NCBI GenBank assembly: GCA_003343705.1
Contig: QAKR01000014.1
Span: 11,825-75,824, forward strand
From: Clostridiales bacterium
Lineage (GTDB): Bacteria; Bacillota; Clostridia; Oscillospirales; UBA644
Reading direction: 5' to 3'
Length of the DNA: 64,000 nt
Of this stretch, positions 8,365 through 17,773 are shown piece by piece; within the stretch, counting starts at the first letter, position 1, and every line of letters starts with the position of its first letter. A program made the position numbers and the translations under genes. Under the pieces are notes generated by a model that made no database searches, was not told where the DNA came from, and saw only the letters and a list, made by a program, of their open reading frames with translations.

Positions 8365-9447
8365 ATGGATAGTTTACAAAAGGCAAGAGAAAAAATAGAT
8401 GCTGTCGATAAAGAAATGGCTTGCTTGTTTTGCAAGCGTATGGAAGCTGTTAAAGAGGTTGTGAATTTTAAAAAAGAAAATAATTTACCGGTAACTGATG
8501 TTTCTCGAGAAAAATCAGTTATAGAAAAAAACTGCGAATATATAGAAAATGACGATTACAAAGAATATTATCGTGATTTTATATCTCACACAATGGCAAT
8601 TTCACGTCAATTTCAGCAGTCTGTACTTAAAAAAGATGTTGTTGCATATCAGGGTGTGGAGGGTGCTTTCAGCCATATTGTTTTATGCAAAATGTTTCCT
8701 CACGCACAAGCACAGGCTCATGCAACATGGGAAGATGTCTTTAATGCTGTTGAAAACGGAAGTGCTGCTTACGGTATTTTGCCATTTGAAAACAGCCAAG
8801 CAGGTGATGTTGCGGAAGTTTTAGATTTATGTTTTACACATAAATGTTATGTTCTTGATGTTGTGGATTTACCGGTTAGGCAAAATCTGCTTTGTATTGA
8901 AGGTGCAACGTTAAGTGATATAAAAGAAGTTTACAGTCATCCGCAAGCTATAAGCCAGTGTGCACGTTTTTTAAAAAGCCTGGGCATATCGGCTACTCCT
9001 ATGGAAAATACAGCTGTTGCAGCAAAATATGTAGCGGAATCTTCTGATAAATGTAAAGCGGCTATTGCAAGTGAACAAACCGCAAGGCTATATGGCCTTT
9101 CTGTCCTTGCTCCGGATATAAACACAAGTGTTAAAAACACCACAAGGTTTATTATAATAGGGTTAGAGCCTTCTGAAGGCGGAAGCAGATTTAGTTTACT
9201 CTTCACTGTTCCGCATGTCTCGGGAAGCCTGGCAAAGGTTATACAGGAAATAGCAGGAATGGGATATAATTTGGAAAGTATTAAAAGTCGCCCTATGCCT
9301 GATGCTCCTTTTGAATATTATTTTTATGTAGAGATAGTAGGAGACTTAACAGACCAAAAAACAAAAGAGCTTAAGCAAAATCTATCAAGAATTTGTAAAA
9401 GTATACGTGTTTTGGGGAGTTATGATAAAAAAACAGTAGAAGGATAG
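8365..9447 (+). CDS. pheA: Bifunctional chorismate mutase / prephenate dehydratase
   Basis: Converts chorismate to prephenate and then to phenylpyruvate for phenylalanine synthesis. The AroQ-type helical mutase domain is at residues ~1-85 (REKIDAVDKEM). The prephenate dehydratase domain begins near 95 (VAYQGVEGAFSH) and includes the TTRF motif near residue 258. The ACT domain at ~265-350 (GYNLESIKSRP) normally binds Phe for feedback inhibition. ATG 8365 has AAGGAG 6 bases upstream; the open frame extends further 5' across the leader terminator but that part is not coding. It is the first gene of the eight-gene aromatic operon. Full length, nothing missing. Confidence 0.93.
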   Translation: MDSLQKAREKIDAVDKEMACLFCKRMEAVKEVVNFKKENNLPVTDVSREKSVIEKNCEYIENDDYKEYYRDFISHTMAISRQFQQSVLKKDVVAYQGVEGAFSHIVLCKMFPHAQAQAHATWEDVFNAVENGSAAYGILPFENSQAGDVAEVLDLCFTHKCYVLDVVDLPVRQNLLCIEGATLSDIKEVYSHPQAISQCARFLKSLGISATPMENTAVAAKYVAESSDKCKAAIASEQTARLYGLSVLAPDINTSVKNTTRFIIIGLEPSEGGSRFSLLFTVPHVSGSLAKVIQEIAGMGYNLESIKSRPMPDAPFEYYFYVEIVGDLTDQKTKELKQNLSRICKSIRVLGSYDKKTVEG

Positions 9448-9472
9448 AATTTTCTGCGAAAGGATTTTATAT

Positions 9473-10483
9473 ATGAAATTAACAGTGAAACTGGCAGAAC
9501 GCAGTTATGATGTTATTATCGAAGCCGGAGCACTTAACAAAATAAAAGAATTTGCAAACCTTAACCGTAAAGTTATGGTTGTAAGTGATGACGGTGTTCC
9601 ACCGGAGTATATAAAAACCGTTCTATCGCAAGCAGGCCAAGGGTTCAGTATTATTTTACCTCAAGGAGAAGTTTCAAAGAGCCTTCATGGTTATGAAAGA
9701 ATATTACATGAGTTGTTAAATAATCGATTTACACGACACGACTGTGTTGTCGCTATAGGTGGCGGTGTTGTAGGCGATCTTGCAGGATTTGCAGCCGCAA
9801 GTTATATGCGCGGAATAGATTTTATAAACTGTCCCACAACAACTTTATCACAAATTGATTCTTCTATAGGTGGTAAAGTCGCAATAAATTTTGAAAATAC
9901 AAAAAATATTGTAGGTGCATTTTATCAGCCTAAGTGCGTAATTGCTGACACAAAAACGCTTAAAACTCTACCTCATCGTCATTATATAAACGGCCTTGTA
10001 GAAGCTGTAAAAGCCGGGTTAATTGCAGATGGTAGGCTTTTTGAAATTTTTGAAAATGAAGATATTGATAAACATTTGGATATGATTATCTGCCGTAGTC
10101 TTGAAGTTAAAAAAAATATAGTAGAAAAAGACGAAAAAGAAACAAGCCTTCGTGCAATTCTTAATTTCGGACATACAATAGGACATGCGATTGAAAGCCT
10201 GCACATGGATAAATGGTATCATGGTGAATGTGTTGCTTTGGGAATGATACCCATGATAGAAAATGATGAAATACGCAATCGTGTAAAATATGTTTTCAAA
10301 CGCCTTGGGCTGAAAGATCAAATTACTGATAACCCAGATGAATTGTATGAAATTATGACTCACGATAAAAAAGCAGATAAAGAGACGATAACAGTTGTTA
10401 AGGTTAGTACGATAGGAAATGCGGAGCTTATAAAAATAACTTATCCGCAGCTTAAAAAACTTGTAGAGGAGGCTTCGCAATGA
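9473..10483 (+). CDS. aroB: 3-Dehydroquinate synthase
   Basis: Second step of the shikimate pathway: cyclises DAHP to 3-dehydroquinate with NAD and a divalent metal. Motifs seen are AIGGGVVGDLAGFAA (~98-112), PTTTLSQIDSSIGGK (~122-136), GLVEAVKAG and NFGHTIGHAIE (~225-235), which carry the NAD loop and metal-binding Glu and His residues. The 336-residue length is slightly short but complete. It starts 25 bases after pheA and its stop overlaps the aroC start (ATGA). Confidence 0.94.
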   Translation: MKLTVKLAERSYDVIIEAGALNKIKEFANLNRKVMVVSDDGVPPEYIKTVLSQAGQGFSIILPQGEVSKSLHGYERILHELLNNRFTRHDCVVAIGGGVVGDLAGFAAASYMRGIDFINCPTTTLSQIDSSIGGKVAINFENTKNIVGAFYQPKCVIADTKTLKTLPHRHYINGLVEAVKAGLIADGRLFEIFENEDIDKHLDMIICRSLEVKKNIVEKDEKETSLRAILNFGHTIGHAIESLHMDKWYHGECVALGMIPMIENDEIRNRVKYVFKRLGLKDQITDNPDELYEIMTHDKKADKETITVVKVSTIGNAELIKITYPQLKKLVEEASQ

Positions 10484-11601
10484 GCAATACACTGGGAAAA
10501 GCCCTAACTTTAACACTTTTTGGTGAAAGCCACGGCGCGTCTGTCGGCTGTGTTGTGGACGGAATAGCCGCTGGGATAAAGGTTGACGAAGCTTTTATAG
10601 CCTCTCAAATGGACAAGCGTCGTGCAAAGGGTTTAATTTCAACACAAAGACACGAGGGTGATATTGTTTTAATCCAAAGCGGGGTTGTTAACGGTTATAC
10701 AACCGGAACACCTCTGTGCTTAATTATACAAAATACAAATACAAAAAGCGGAGATTACTCAAAAACTCAAGGACTTTTAAGACCCGGTCATGCTGATTTT
10801 ACCGCACACATAAAATATAAAGGGTTTGAAGACGCACGAGGCGGCGGCCATTTCAGCGGACGTTTAACCGCACCTATTGTGGCAGCTGCAAGCATTTTTG
10901 TAGATTTGTTTAAAAGTAAAAATGTACATATAGCAACACATTTGCTAAAATGTGCAGGAGTAGAAGACGCATCTTTTTCGGCAGAATTTGAAATTTTAGC
11001 AAAGCAGATTAATCAGCTTAATATAAGTGATTTTGCAGTTTTGGATACTGAAGCAGGCGAAGTAATGCAAGAAAAAATTGAAAATGCCGCTAAAGAAGGC
11101 GATAGCGTAGGCGGAGTGCTTGAAACAATTATAACAGGCTTACCTGTGGGCCTAGGCGAGCCGTTTTTTAACAGTGTGGAAAGTGCTTTGGCACATGCCT
11201 TATTCAGCATCCCCGCAGTTAAAGGGGTGGAATTTGGCATAGGGTTCCGGTTTGCTGATAAAAAAGGCAGTGAAGCAAATGATTTCTTTATTACCGACGG
11301 TAAAAACATTTTTACTAAAACAAATAATAACGGGGGTATTAACGGAGGCATAACAAACGGTATGCCTATAATAGTCCGAACGGTTATAAAACCTACGCCC
11401 AGTATATATAAACAACAGCAAACCGTTAATATAGATACCATGACAAATGAAACCTTACAGCTGCACGGCCGGCATGATCCTTGTATTTTACACCGTGCTC
11501 GTGTTGTTCAAGACAGCCTCTGTGCGCTTGTTTTGGCAGATCTTGCAACCCAGGTATATGGTGTAACGTGGCAGGAGGCAAAACCATGGATTACGGGCTG
11601 A
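10480..11601 (+). CDS. aroC: Chorismate synthase
   Basis: Final shikimate step: eliminates phosphate from EPSP to give chorismate, needing reduced FMN. It has the conserved N-terminus FGESHGASVGCVVDG (residues ~11-25), RPGHADFT (~103), the ARGGGHFSGR stretch (~119) and the C-terminal RHDPCILHRA block (~331). The length of 373 residues matches the family. It overlaps aroB by 4 bases and the aroE-aroK gene by 16 bases, indicating tight translational coupling. Confidence 0.95.
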   Translation: MSNTLGKALTLTLFGESHGASVGCVVDGIAAGIKVDEAFIASQMDKRRAKGLISTQRHEGDIVLIQSGVVNGYTTGTPLCLIIQNTNTKSGDYSKTQGLLRPGHADFTAHIKYKGFEDARGGGHFSGRLTAPIVAAASIFVDLFKSKNVHIATHLLKCAGVEDASFSAEFEILAKQINQLNISDFAVLDTEAGEVMQEKIENAAKEGDSVGGVLETIITGLPVGLGEPFFNSVESALAHALFSIPAVKGVEFGIGFRFADKKGSEANDFFITDGKNIFTKTNNNGGINGGITNGMPIIVRTVIKPTPSIYKQQQTVNIDTMTNETLQLHGRHDPCILHRARVVQDSLCALVLADLATQVYGVTWQEAKPWITG

Positions 11602-12836
11602 TAGGTTCAAAACTCGGACATAGCTATTCAAAAATAATTCATGAGATGCTTTGCGATTATATATATGAGCTGAAACCTCTTGCTACTAAAGAAGATTTTT
11701 CTGAATTTATACAAAAAAAATCATTTAAAGCAATTAATGTAACTATTCCGTATAAACAAGATGTCATACCTTATCTTGATGAAATAAGTGATAAGGCAAG
11801 AAGTATAGGTTCTGTTAACACTATTGTTAATCGTAACGGAAAGCTTTGCGGAGATAATACGGATTTTGACGGGTTTTTATATATGGTGAGGCGTACAGGC
11901 TATAATCTTACCGGAAAAAAGGCTTTAATACTGGGTACGGGCGGTACACAAAAGACTGTATATGCTGCTTTACAGAGTGCTGGAATTTCAAAAGTTGTGT
12001 GTGTTAGCCGTAACCCTTCGGCAGATGAAATAAGTTATGAAAATATAAAGAGCCAAGAAGATGTTCAGGTAATAGTAAATACTACACCTGTGGGTATGTA
12101 TCCCGACTGCGGTATAAGCCCTGTTGATCTATCATCTTTTTCATCCCTTGAAGCTGTTTTTGATGTTGTGTATAATCCATTTGAAACAAAGCTCCTTTTT
12201 GATGCAAAACAAAAAGGCTGTATAACATCAAACGGGCTTGCAATGCTTGTAGCTCAGGCAAAATATGCAGCTGAAATTTTTATAAGTAAAAAAATAAAAG
12301 AAGAAAAAATCGAAGAGATTATAAAAAAGCTCTATAAAGATATTATAAATATAGTTTTAATCGGTATGCCGGGTTGTGGTAAAACAACTTTCGGTAAATA
12401 TCTTGCAAATGAATTTAACAAGAATTTTGTGGATATTGATGAACAAATCGAAAAAGAAACAAACAAAACAATCCCTAAGATTTTTGCTGATGAGGGTGAA
12501 GTTGCTTTTAGGATAATAGAAAGCTTTTTAACAGCAAAAGTTTGTGCACAAAGTCGTCAGGTTATTGCAACAGGCGGTGGGGTTGTTACTCGTGAAGAAA
12601 ACATCCTGCCTTTGAGACAGAACAGCCTTGTAATTTATTTAGAGCGAGATATAAATAACCTTCAAATAGGAGGAAAAAGGCCTTTGAGTAAGGATAGAGC
12701 AGCTCTTAAAAAAATGTACGAGCTTCGTGATCCTCTTTATAAAAAAGCAGCTCATTTTTCCATAAATGTTGATGGTGATTTAACTTCCGCGGAAGAGTGT
12801 CTAAAGGAGAAGATTTATGAAGTTTTTGATAGTTAA
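11586..12836 (+). CDS. aroE-aroK: Shikimate dehydrogenase-shikimate kinase fusion (AroE-AroK)
   Basis: One 416-residue polypeptide covers two consecutive steps, reduction of 3-dehydroshikimate and phosphorylation of shikimate. The AroE part (residues ~1-245) begins GLIGSKLGHSYSK and has catalytic Lys57 in NVTIPYK and Asp93 in GDNTDFDGF, with the NADP site GTGGTQKT. The AroK part (~255-416) has Walker A GMPGCGKTT (260-268), VDIDEQIE for shikimate binding, ATGGGVV and the lid GGKRPLS. The start ATG 11586 follows AGGAGG (11573-11578); the longer upstream frame lies inside aroC. No stop or frameshift separates the domains, so the fusion is genuine. It overlaps aroQ by 20 bases. Confidence 0.93.
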   Translation: MDYGLIGSKLGHSYSKIIHEMLCDYIYELKPLATKEDFSEFIQKKSFKAINVTIPYKQDVIPYLDEISDKARSIGSVNTIVNRNGKLCGDNTDFDGFLYMVRRTGYNLTGKKALILGTGGTQKTVYAALQSAGISKVVCVSRNPSADEISYENIKSQEDVQVIVNTTPVGMYPDCGISPVDLSSFSSLEAVFDVVYNPFETKLLFDAKQKGCITSNGLAMLVAQAKYAAEIFISKKIKEEKIEEIIKKLYKDIINIVLIGMPGCGKTTFGKYLANEFNKNFVDIDEQIEKETNKTIPKIFADEGEVAFRIIESFLTAKVCAQSRQVIATGGGVVTREENILPLRQNSLVIYLERDINNLQIGGKRPLSKDRAALKKMYELRDPLYKKAAHFSINVDGDLTSAEECLKEKIYEVFDS

Positions 12837-13254
12837 TGGCCCTAATATAAATATGCTTGGCATTCGCGAACCTGAAAAGTACGGAACTCTTAGCTATAAA
12901 GAATTAGTGAAATATATTCGTGAACAAGCCGAAAAAATAGGTGTTGAAGTAAACTTTTTTCAAAGTAATTCGGAGGGCGAGATAGTCACTTCTATACAAA
13001 ACGCATATAACGTTTACGACGGTATTGTTATTAATCCTGCCGCATATACCCATACCAGCATAGCAATCCTTGACGCTTTGAAAGCTGTTGCTCTTCCTGC
13101 TGCGGAGGTGCATATTACAGATATAACAAAACGCGAGCCTTTTCGCCAGGTCAGTTATGCCGGGTTGGCGTGTAAATTTCATTTTATAGGGCAGGGTAAA
13201 GAAGGATATATTAATAGTATTAAAGCTTTAGCAGAAGATATAAAAACAATCTAA
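12817..13254 (+). CDS. aroQ: 3-Dehydroquinate dehydratase, type II
   Basis: Dehydrates 3-dehydroquinate to 3-dehydroshikimate. It has the type II signature NGPNINMLGIREP (~7-19) followed by the catalytic Tyr, QSNSEGE, NPAAYTHTS (~72-80) and EVHITDI. The 145-residue length is typical of the dodecameric type II enzymes. It starts within the end of the aroE-aroK gene, keeping the operon compact. Confidence 0.94.
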   Translation: MKFLIVNGPNINMLGIREPEKYGTLSYKELVKYIREQAEKIGVEVNFFQSNSEGEIVTSIQNAYNVYDGIVINPAAYTHTSIAILDALKAVALPAAEVHITDITKREPFRQVSYAGLACKFHFIGQGKEGYINSIKALAEDIKTI

Positions 13255-13288
13255 GATAAATTTTCCGAAGATATAGAGGTATTAAAAT

Positions 13289-14308
13289 ATGATTATAAGC
13301 ACAAAACGAGGAACTCCGGTTGAAGAACTTTATAAAATGATCCGAGAGCTTGAGAGTAAAGGCGTTTCGGTCACACTTATCAGAGGTACCGATTATAACG
13401 TGTTCGGGCTTGTTGGAGATACAACCGTTATTGATGAAAAACAGGTACGTGCAAATCCATATGTTGAAAATGTTCAGCGTGTAAGTGAACCATATAAAAA
13501 GGCAAACCGTTTATTCCATGAAGCGGACAGCATTATAAACGTTGGTGGCATTCCTGTGGGCGGAAGCGAAAAAATTGTTGTGATAGGCGGTCCGTGTAGT
13601 ATTGAAGGGGCACAGCAAACATTAGATATAGCAGAGGAAGTTAAAGCTGCAGGAGGATGTATGCTTCGTGGCGGAGCATATAAGCCTCGCACAAGCCCAT
13701 ATGCTTTTCAAGGACTCGGCACTGAAGGAATTTTAGATATGGTTGCAGCACGCGAAAAAACGGGTATGCCTATTGTAAGTGAACTTATGAGCGAAGATAA
13801 GATAGAAGAATTTCAAGAATATGTTGACCTTGTTCAGATTGGTGCACGCAACATGCAGAATTTTAATCTTCTTAAAGCAGTAGGGAAAATAAAAAAACCT
13901 ATTTTGCTTAAACGTGGGCTTGCAAATACAATAGAAGAATGGATTATGAGTGCAGAATATATAATGGCAAGCGGAAATGAAAATGTTATATTTTGCGAAC
14001 GAGGTATAAGAACATTTGAAAAATATACTCGTAACACTCTTGATTTATGCGTAATTCCTATTATAAAAGAAAAAACACACCTACCCATTATTATAGACCC
14101 AAGCCATGCAACGGGGAATTATAAATATGTTGAAAGCATGAGTCTTGCAGCCATTGCTGCAGGTGCGGATGGGCTTATAATAGAGGTGCATTCATGCCCG
14201 GAAAAGGCTCTCAGTGATGGTGCTCAAAGCCTTATTCCTCCTAAATTTGCAGAAACAATACGTAAAAGCCGTGAAATTGCAAATGTTATAGGCAGGGATA
14301 TATATTAA
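13289..14308 (+). CDS. aroF: 3-Deoxy-7-phosphoheptulonate (DAHP) synthase, type I beta
   Basis: First step of the shikimate pathway, condensing PEP and erythrose 4-phosphate. The N-terminal ~75 residues form the small ferredoxin-like regulatory domain of Thermotoga/Bacillus-type enzymes. The barrel begins IGGPCSIE (~92-99) and contains GGAYKPRTSPYAFQG (~127-141), LLKRG and IIDPSHATG (~267-275), which bind PEP and metal. At 339 residues it lacks a fused chorismate mutase, so feedback is likely through the N-terminal domain. It lies mid-operon although it catalyses the first step. Confidence 0.93.
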   Translation: MIISTKRGTPVEELYKMIRELESKGVSVTLIRGTDYNVFGLVGDTTVIDEKQVRANPYVENVQRVSEPYKKANRLFHEADSIINVGGIPVGGSEKIVVIGGPCSIEGAQQTLDIAEEVKAAGGCMLRGGAYKPRTSPYAFQGLGTEGILDMVAAREKTGMPIVSELMSEDKIEEFQEYVDLVQIGARNMQNFNLLKAVGKIKKPILLKRGLANTIEEWIMSAEYIMASGNENVIFCERGIRTFEKYTRNTLDLCVIPIIKEKTHLPIIIDPSHATGNYKYVESMSLAAIAAGADGLIIEVHSCPEKALSDGAQSLIPPKFAETIRKSREIANVIGRDIY

Positions 14309-14329
14309 ATTACAAGGAGGGCGCAATAT

Positions 14330-15595
14330 ATGCGTGTGTCTCTAAATCCCGGAGAATTCAACGGATCGCTTACTGTTCCCCCCAGTAAAAGCATGGCTCA
14401 TAGGCTTCTTATAGCTGCAAGCCTTGCAAATGGTGAGAGTGTTATTGAAAATATTGCTTTAAGTAACGATATAAAGGTTACGGCGGAAGGTTTACGTATT
14501 TTAGGTGCGGATATATATATAAAAGGTAATGCTGCAAAAATAAACGGTATAGAACGCTTTTTGCCTGTAAATCAACCTGTTAATTGCGGTGAAAGCGGAA
14601 GCACGCTTCGCTTTTTTATCCCTCTTTTTTCGCTTACTGACAGCCGCATAACATTTAAAGGTGAGGGCAGACTTATGCAACGGCCTCAAAACATTTATGC
14701 TCAAATTTTTAAAAAGCGCAGGCTTATGTTTGAGCAAAAAGGCGATACGTTAACAATAAGCGGACCACTTACTGAAGGGGAATACTCCATACCTGGTAAT
14801 GTCTCGAGCCAGTTTATAACAGGTCTTTTATATGCACTTGCTTTTGGCGATGGTGAAAGTATAATTCACATCACCCCTCCGTTTGAAAGCAGAAGTTATG
14901 TTGAACTTACACTTGAAGCTCAGAAATTATTTGGTGTTGATGCTTATTTTTACGATGATTTTACAATAAGAATAAAAGGTAATCAAAAATATATTCCTTG
15001 TAAATGTATTGTAGAGGGAGATTATTCACAAGCCGCATTTTGGCTTGTTTGCGGTAGTATCTGCGGTAATGCATCGGTTAAAGGACTTTTGCCTAATAGC
15101 AAGCAAGGAGATAGAGTTATATTAGATATCCTTGCCCGCTGTGGCGCCAATATTGAAATCCACAATGAATTTATAAATTGCAGTAAAGCCTCTTTAAAGG
15201 CAACACAGATAGATCTTTCAGATTGCCCTGATTTAGGGCCTATCTTAATGGTTTTAGCTCTTTTTTGTCAAGGTAAAACTATAATTTCAAATGCTGCTCG
15301 ATTACGTATGAAAGAAAGTGATCGTATTTCTTCTATGCAACAGGAAATAGCAAAAATGGGCGGAAAAATATTAGCAGATGAAAATTCTGTTCAAATAGAA
15401 AGATGTACTTTACATAAAGCTGAAAATCTTTCAAGCCACAACGATCATAGGATTGCTATGTCGCTGGCAGTAGCTGCTGTATGTGCAGGCGTTCCTGTAA
15501 GTATAAGCGGCGCCCAAGCTGTTAATAAAAGCTACCCGACATTTTGGGAAGATTTGAAAAGCATGGGCGTTAAGGTGGATTATTATGACGAATAA
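14330..15595 (+). CDS. aroA: EPSP synthase (3-phosphoshikimate 1-carboxyvinyltransferase)
   Basis: Transfers the enolpyruvyl group of PEP to shikimate 3-phosphate. The 421-residue, two-domain protein has VPPSKSMAHRLLIAA (~16-30), NCGESGSTLRFF (~84-95) and, near the C-terminus, RMKESDRISSM and HNDHRIAMSLAVAA, all conserved. An AGGAGG-like site precedes ATG 14330. It overlaps tyrA by 11 bases. The sequence around the glyphosate-binding loop is GESGST rather than the GNAGTA of E. coli, so the herbicide class cannot be inferred confidently. Confidence 0.94.
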   Translation: MRVSLNPGEFNGSLTVPPSKSMAHRLLIAASLANGESVIENIALSNDIKVTAEGLRILGADIYIKGNAAKINGIERFLPVNQPVNCGESGSTLRFFIPLFSLTDSRITFKGEGRLMQRPQNIYAQIFKKRRLMFEQKGDTLTISGPLTEGEYSIPGNVSSQFITGLLYALAFGDGESIIHITPPFESRSYVELTLEAQKLFGVDAYFYDDFTIRIKGNQKYIPCKCIVEGDYSQAAFWLVCGSICGNASVKGLLPNSKQGDRVILDILARCGANIEIHNEFINCSKASLKATQIDLSDCPDLGPILMVLALFCQGKTIISNAARLRMKESDRISSMQQEIAKMGGKILADENSVQIERCTLHKAENLSSHNDHRIAMSLAVAAVCAGVPVSISGAQAVNKSYPTFWEDLKSMGVKVDYYDE

Positions 15596-16433
15596 GAAGA
15601 TTTGTATCGTAGGAATGGGTTTGCTTGGCGGTAGTTATGCAATGGGGCTTACACGTGCAGGAAATACGGTTTACGGTGTTGACATATGTGCCGAAAGCAT
15701 TTTATTTGCAAAAGAGAAAGGCTATATTGCAGACGGAACCGTTAATAATTACGAAAAGTTTGTTAGTGCGGCTGATATAGTTGTTTTATGTTTATATCCC
15801 CATACGTTACTTGATTGGGTTGAAAAAAATAAAAATTTATTTAAAACCGGTGCTGTCATAACTGATGTATGCGGTGTGAAATGCGGTATTGTGGATAAGG
15901 TTCAGCATATGCTTCCGGAAAACGTTGAATTTTATGCCAGCCATCCTATGCGAGGGAAAGAAATTTTAGGTATTGAAAATGCAGACTGTGCAATTTTTAA
16001 AAATGCTAATTTTATTCTTACTCCTACAGAAAAGAATACAAAACAAACTGAAAATGTTTTACGTGACATGGCAACGACTCTTGGTTTTATAACGTTCAGT
16101 ATACTAACACCTGAGCAACATGATAGGATGATCGGATATGTCAGCCAACTTACACACGTTATTGCGGTAAGCCTGATGACAGCCAGCGATAATGCGGATC
16201 TTGAACCTTACACCGGCGATAGTTTTCGCGATCTTACAAGAATTGCAAAGATTAATGATGGTTTATGGAGTGAACTTTTCTTGTGGAATAGAGAAAATCT
16301 TGTTTTAGAAATAGATAAATTTTCTTCAAGTTTGCAAGAGCTTAAAAAATGCCTGCAAGAAGAAGACGAACAAAAACTTAAACAGCTGCTTCGTTTGTCA
16401 ACAGAGAGAAGAAAGAAATTTGATAAAGGGTAA
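15585..16433 (+). CDS. tyrA: Prephenate dehydrogenase
   Basis: Oxidatively decarboxylates prephenate to 4-hydroxyphenylpyruvate for tyrosine synthesis. The N-terminal NAD-binding motif GMGLLGGSYA (~11-20) is followed by the helical dimer domain, with conserved ASHPMRG (~119-125) and the histidine-containing SQLTHVIA (~188-195). At 282 residues there is no C-terminal ACT domain, so it differs from the longer regulated forms. Last gene of the aromatic operon; a bidirectional terminator follows. Confidence 0.92.
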   Translation: MTNKKICIVGMGLLGGSYAMGLTRAGNTVYGVDICAESILFAKEKGYIADGTVNNYEKFVSAADIVVLCLYPHTLLDWVEKNKNLFKTGAVITDVCGVKCGIVDKVQHMLPENVEFYASHPMRGKEILGIENADCAIFKNANFILTPTEKNTKQTENVLRDMATTLGFITFSILTPEQHDRMIGYVSQLTHVIAVSLMTASDNADLEPYTGDSFRDLTRIAKINDGLWSELFLWNRENLVLEIDKFSSSLQELKKCLQEEDEQKLKQLLRLSTERRKKFDKG

Positions 16434-16480
16434 ATTCTATTATAGTTTATTTAAATGTTGTTAAATGAAATGCAAAAGAG

Positions 16481-16525
16481 AAAAAGCCGACGAAAATGGT
16501 TTAATCATTTTCGTCAGCTTTTTTA
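16481..16525. terminator. Bidirectional terminator between tyrA and dnaJ
   Basis: AAAGCCGACGAAAATG (from 16483) pairs with CATTTTCGTCAGCTTT (from 16506), with T-rich ends in both directions. It serves both convergent operons. Confidence 0.85.
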
Positions 16526-16536
16526 ATTATTAAAAT

Positions 16537-17670
16537 CTATTGCCAGCCTAACTTCTCCCAGAAAGACTTTGATTTCTCATAAGCTTTGCCTGAACATTCT
16601 GCATCAAACTGTTTAAGAATATCTTTTTGTTTGGAGGTGAGATGTTTAGGTGTTTCAACAGTAAATGTTACAAACATATCGCCTCTGCCTCTGGAGTTAA
16701 GATATGGGACACCTTTGCCTTTAAATGTTGCAACTGTGCCGCTTTGGGTGCTTTCCGGAACTTTATATGAGATTTTTTCATCATCAATTGTAGGTACTTC
16801 TATTGTTGCGCCTAATGCGGATTGAACAAATGTAAGTGGGATCTCGCAATAAAGATTATAATCTTTACGTGTAAATACCGGATGAGGTGTTACTCTAACC
16901 GATATATTTAAATCTCCGTTAGGTCCGCCTTTAAGCCCATGACCGCCTTCACCGCGCATAGAAAGGGTATTACCGTTATTTATACCGGCCGGAACTTTAA
17001 CGGTTATTGTTCGTTCTTTACGCACTTGGCCGGAGCCGTTACAACTGTGGCAAGGAGTTGTGATAATTTTTCCGGTTCCTCCACATGTGGGACAGGTTTT
17101 TTCTGTCTGAATAGAGCCAAAAAGTGTTTGAGTCATTTGTCTTACAACGCCGGACCCCTTACAGGTCTGGCACGTTTGAGAACCGGTACCTTTTTCTGCA
17201 CCCGAACCGTCACAGTCGGTGCATTTCTCTCTGCGTCGTATAGTTACGCTTTTTTGGCAGCCGAAAACAGCTTCTTTAAAAGTAAGTGTTACTGATGCAT
17301 TTATGTTCTCACCCGGGATTGCCGAGGAACGACGGCGGGAACCTCCTCCTCCAAAAAAGCTGCCGAAAATATCACCCAAGTCACCAAAATCTATATTAGT
17401 GCCATAGCCACCATATCCTCCTGCTGCACCTCCGCCGTAAGAAGGATCTACCCCTGCATGACCGAATTGGTCATAACGTTGGCGTTTATCTTTATCAGAA
17501 AGAATACTGTATGCTTCGTTTACGTCTTTAAAACTTTTTTCAGCTTCTTTATTATTAGGATTTAGGTCAGGGTGATATTTTTTTGCAAGTTTTCGGTATG
17601 CGCTTTTTATTTCATCATCGGACGCAGTTTTTGAAACGCCCAAAACTTCATAATAATCTCTTTTATCCAT
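16537..17670 (-). CDS. dnaJ: Chaperone DnaJ
   Basis: Co-chaperone that delivers unfolded proteins to DnaK and stimulates its ATPase. The J domain (residues ~3-70, with HPD near 34) is followed by a Gly/Phe-rich linker (~75-105) and four CxxCxGxG zinc repeats (~145-215: [32 protein letters not shown]), then the C-terminal substrate domains. ATG 17670 is preferred to the in-frame TTG 17676 because AGAGG lies 7 bases upstream of the ATG. Length 377. Last gene of the hrcA-grpE-dnaK-dnaJ operon. Confidence 0.96.
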   Translation of the reverse strand: MDKRDYYEVLGVSKTASDDEIKSAYRKLAKKYHPDLNPNNKEAEKSFKDVNEAYSILSDKDKRQRYDQFGHAGVDPSYGGGAAGGYGGYGTNIDFGDLGDIFGSFFGGGGSRRRSSAIPGENINASVTLTFKEAVFGCQKSVTIRRREKCTDCDGSGAEKGTGSQTCQTCKGSGVVRQMTQTLFGSIQTEKTCPTCGGTGKIITTPCHSCNGSGQVRKERTITVKVPAGINNGNTLSMRGEGGHGLKGGPNGDLNISVRVTPHPVFTRKDYNLYCEIPLTFVQSALGATIEVPTIDDEKISYKVPESTQSGTVATFKGKGVPYLNSRGRGDMFVTFTVETPKHLTSKQKDILKQFDAECSGKAYEKSKSFWEKLGWQ

Positions 17671-17689
17671 TGACAAACCTCTGTATAAC

Positions 17690-17708
17690 GGGCGGATATT
17701 ATCCGCCC
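17690..17708. repeat. Palindromic GGGCGGAT hairpin between dnaK and dnaJ
   Basis: GGGCGGAT-ATT-ATCCGCCC is a perfect 8-bp inverted repeat, followed by CCTACA. It resembles the short GC-rich repeats scattered in intergenic spaces of some clostridial genomes. Confidence 0.6.
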
Positions 17709-17731
17709 CTACATTTATCTAAAAATTTTCT

Positions 17732-17762
17732 GTGTAGAGGCAGATAAACTCTGCCTCTACAC
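17732..17762. repeat. 13-bp inverted repeat between dnaK and dnaJ
   Basis: GTGTAGAGGCAGA (17732-17744) and TCTGCCTCTACAC (17750-17762) are perfectly complementary around TAAAC. It lies just after the dnaK stop and could moderate dnaJ expression or stabilise the dnaK message, or be a REP/MITE-like insertion. Confidence 0.65.
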
Positions 17763-17773
17763 CCATTATATTA

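Noticed and set aside
10019..10516. 165-codon open frame opposite aroB.
   Set aside because: It lies entirely over conserved aroB coding sequence with no start signal.
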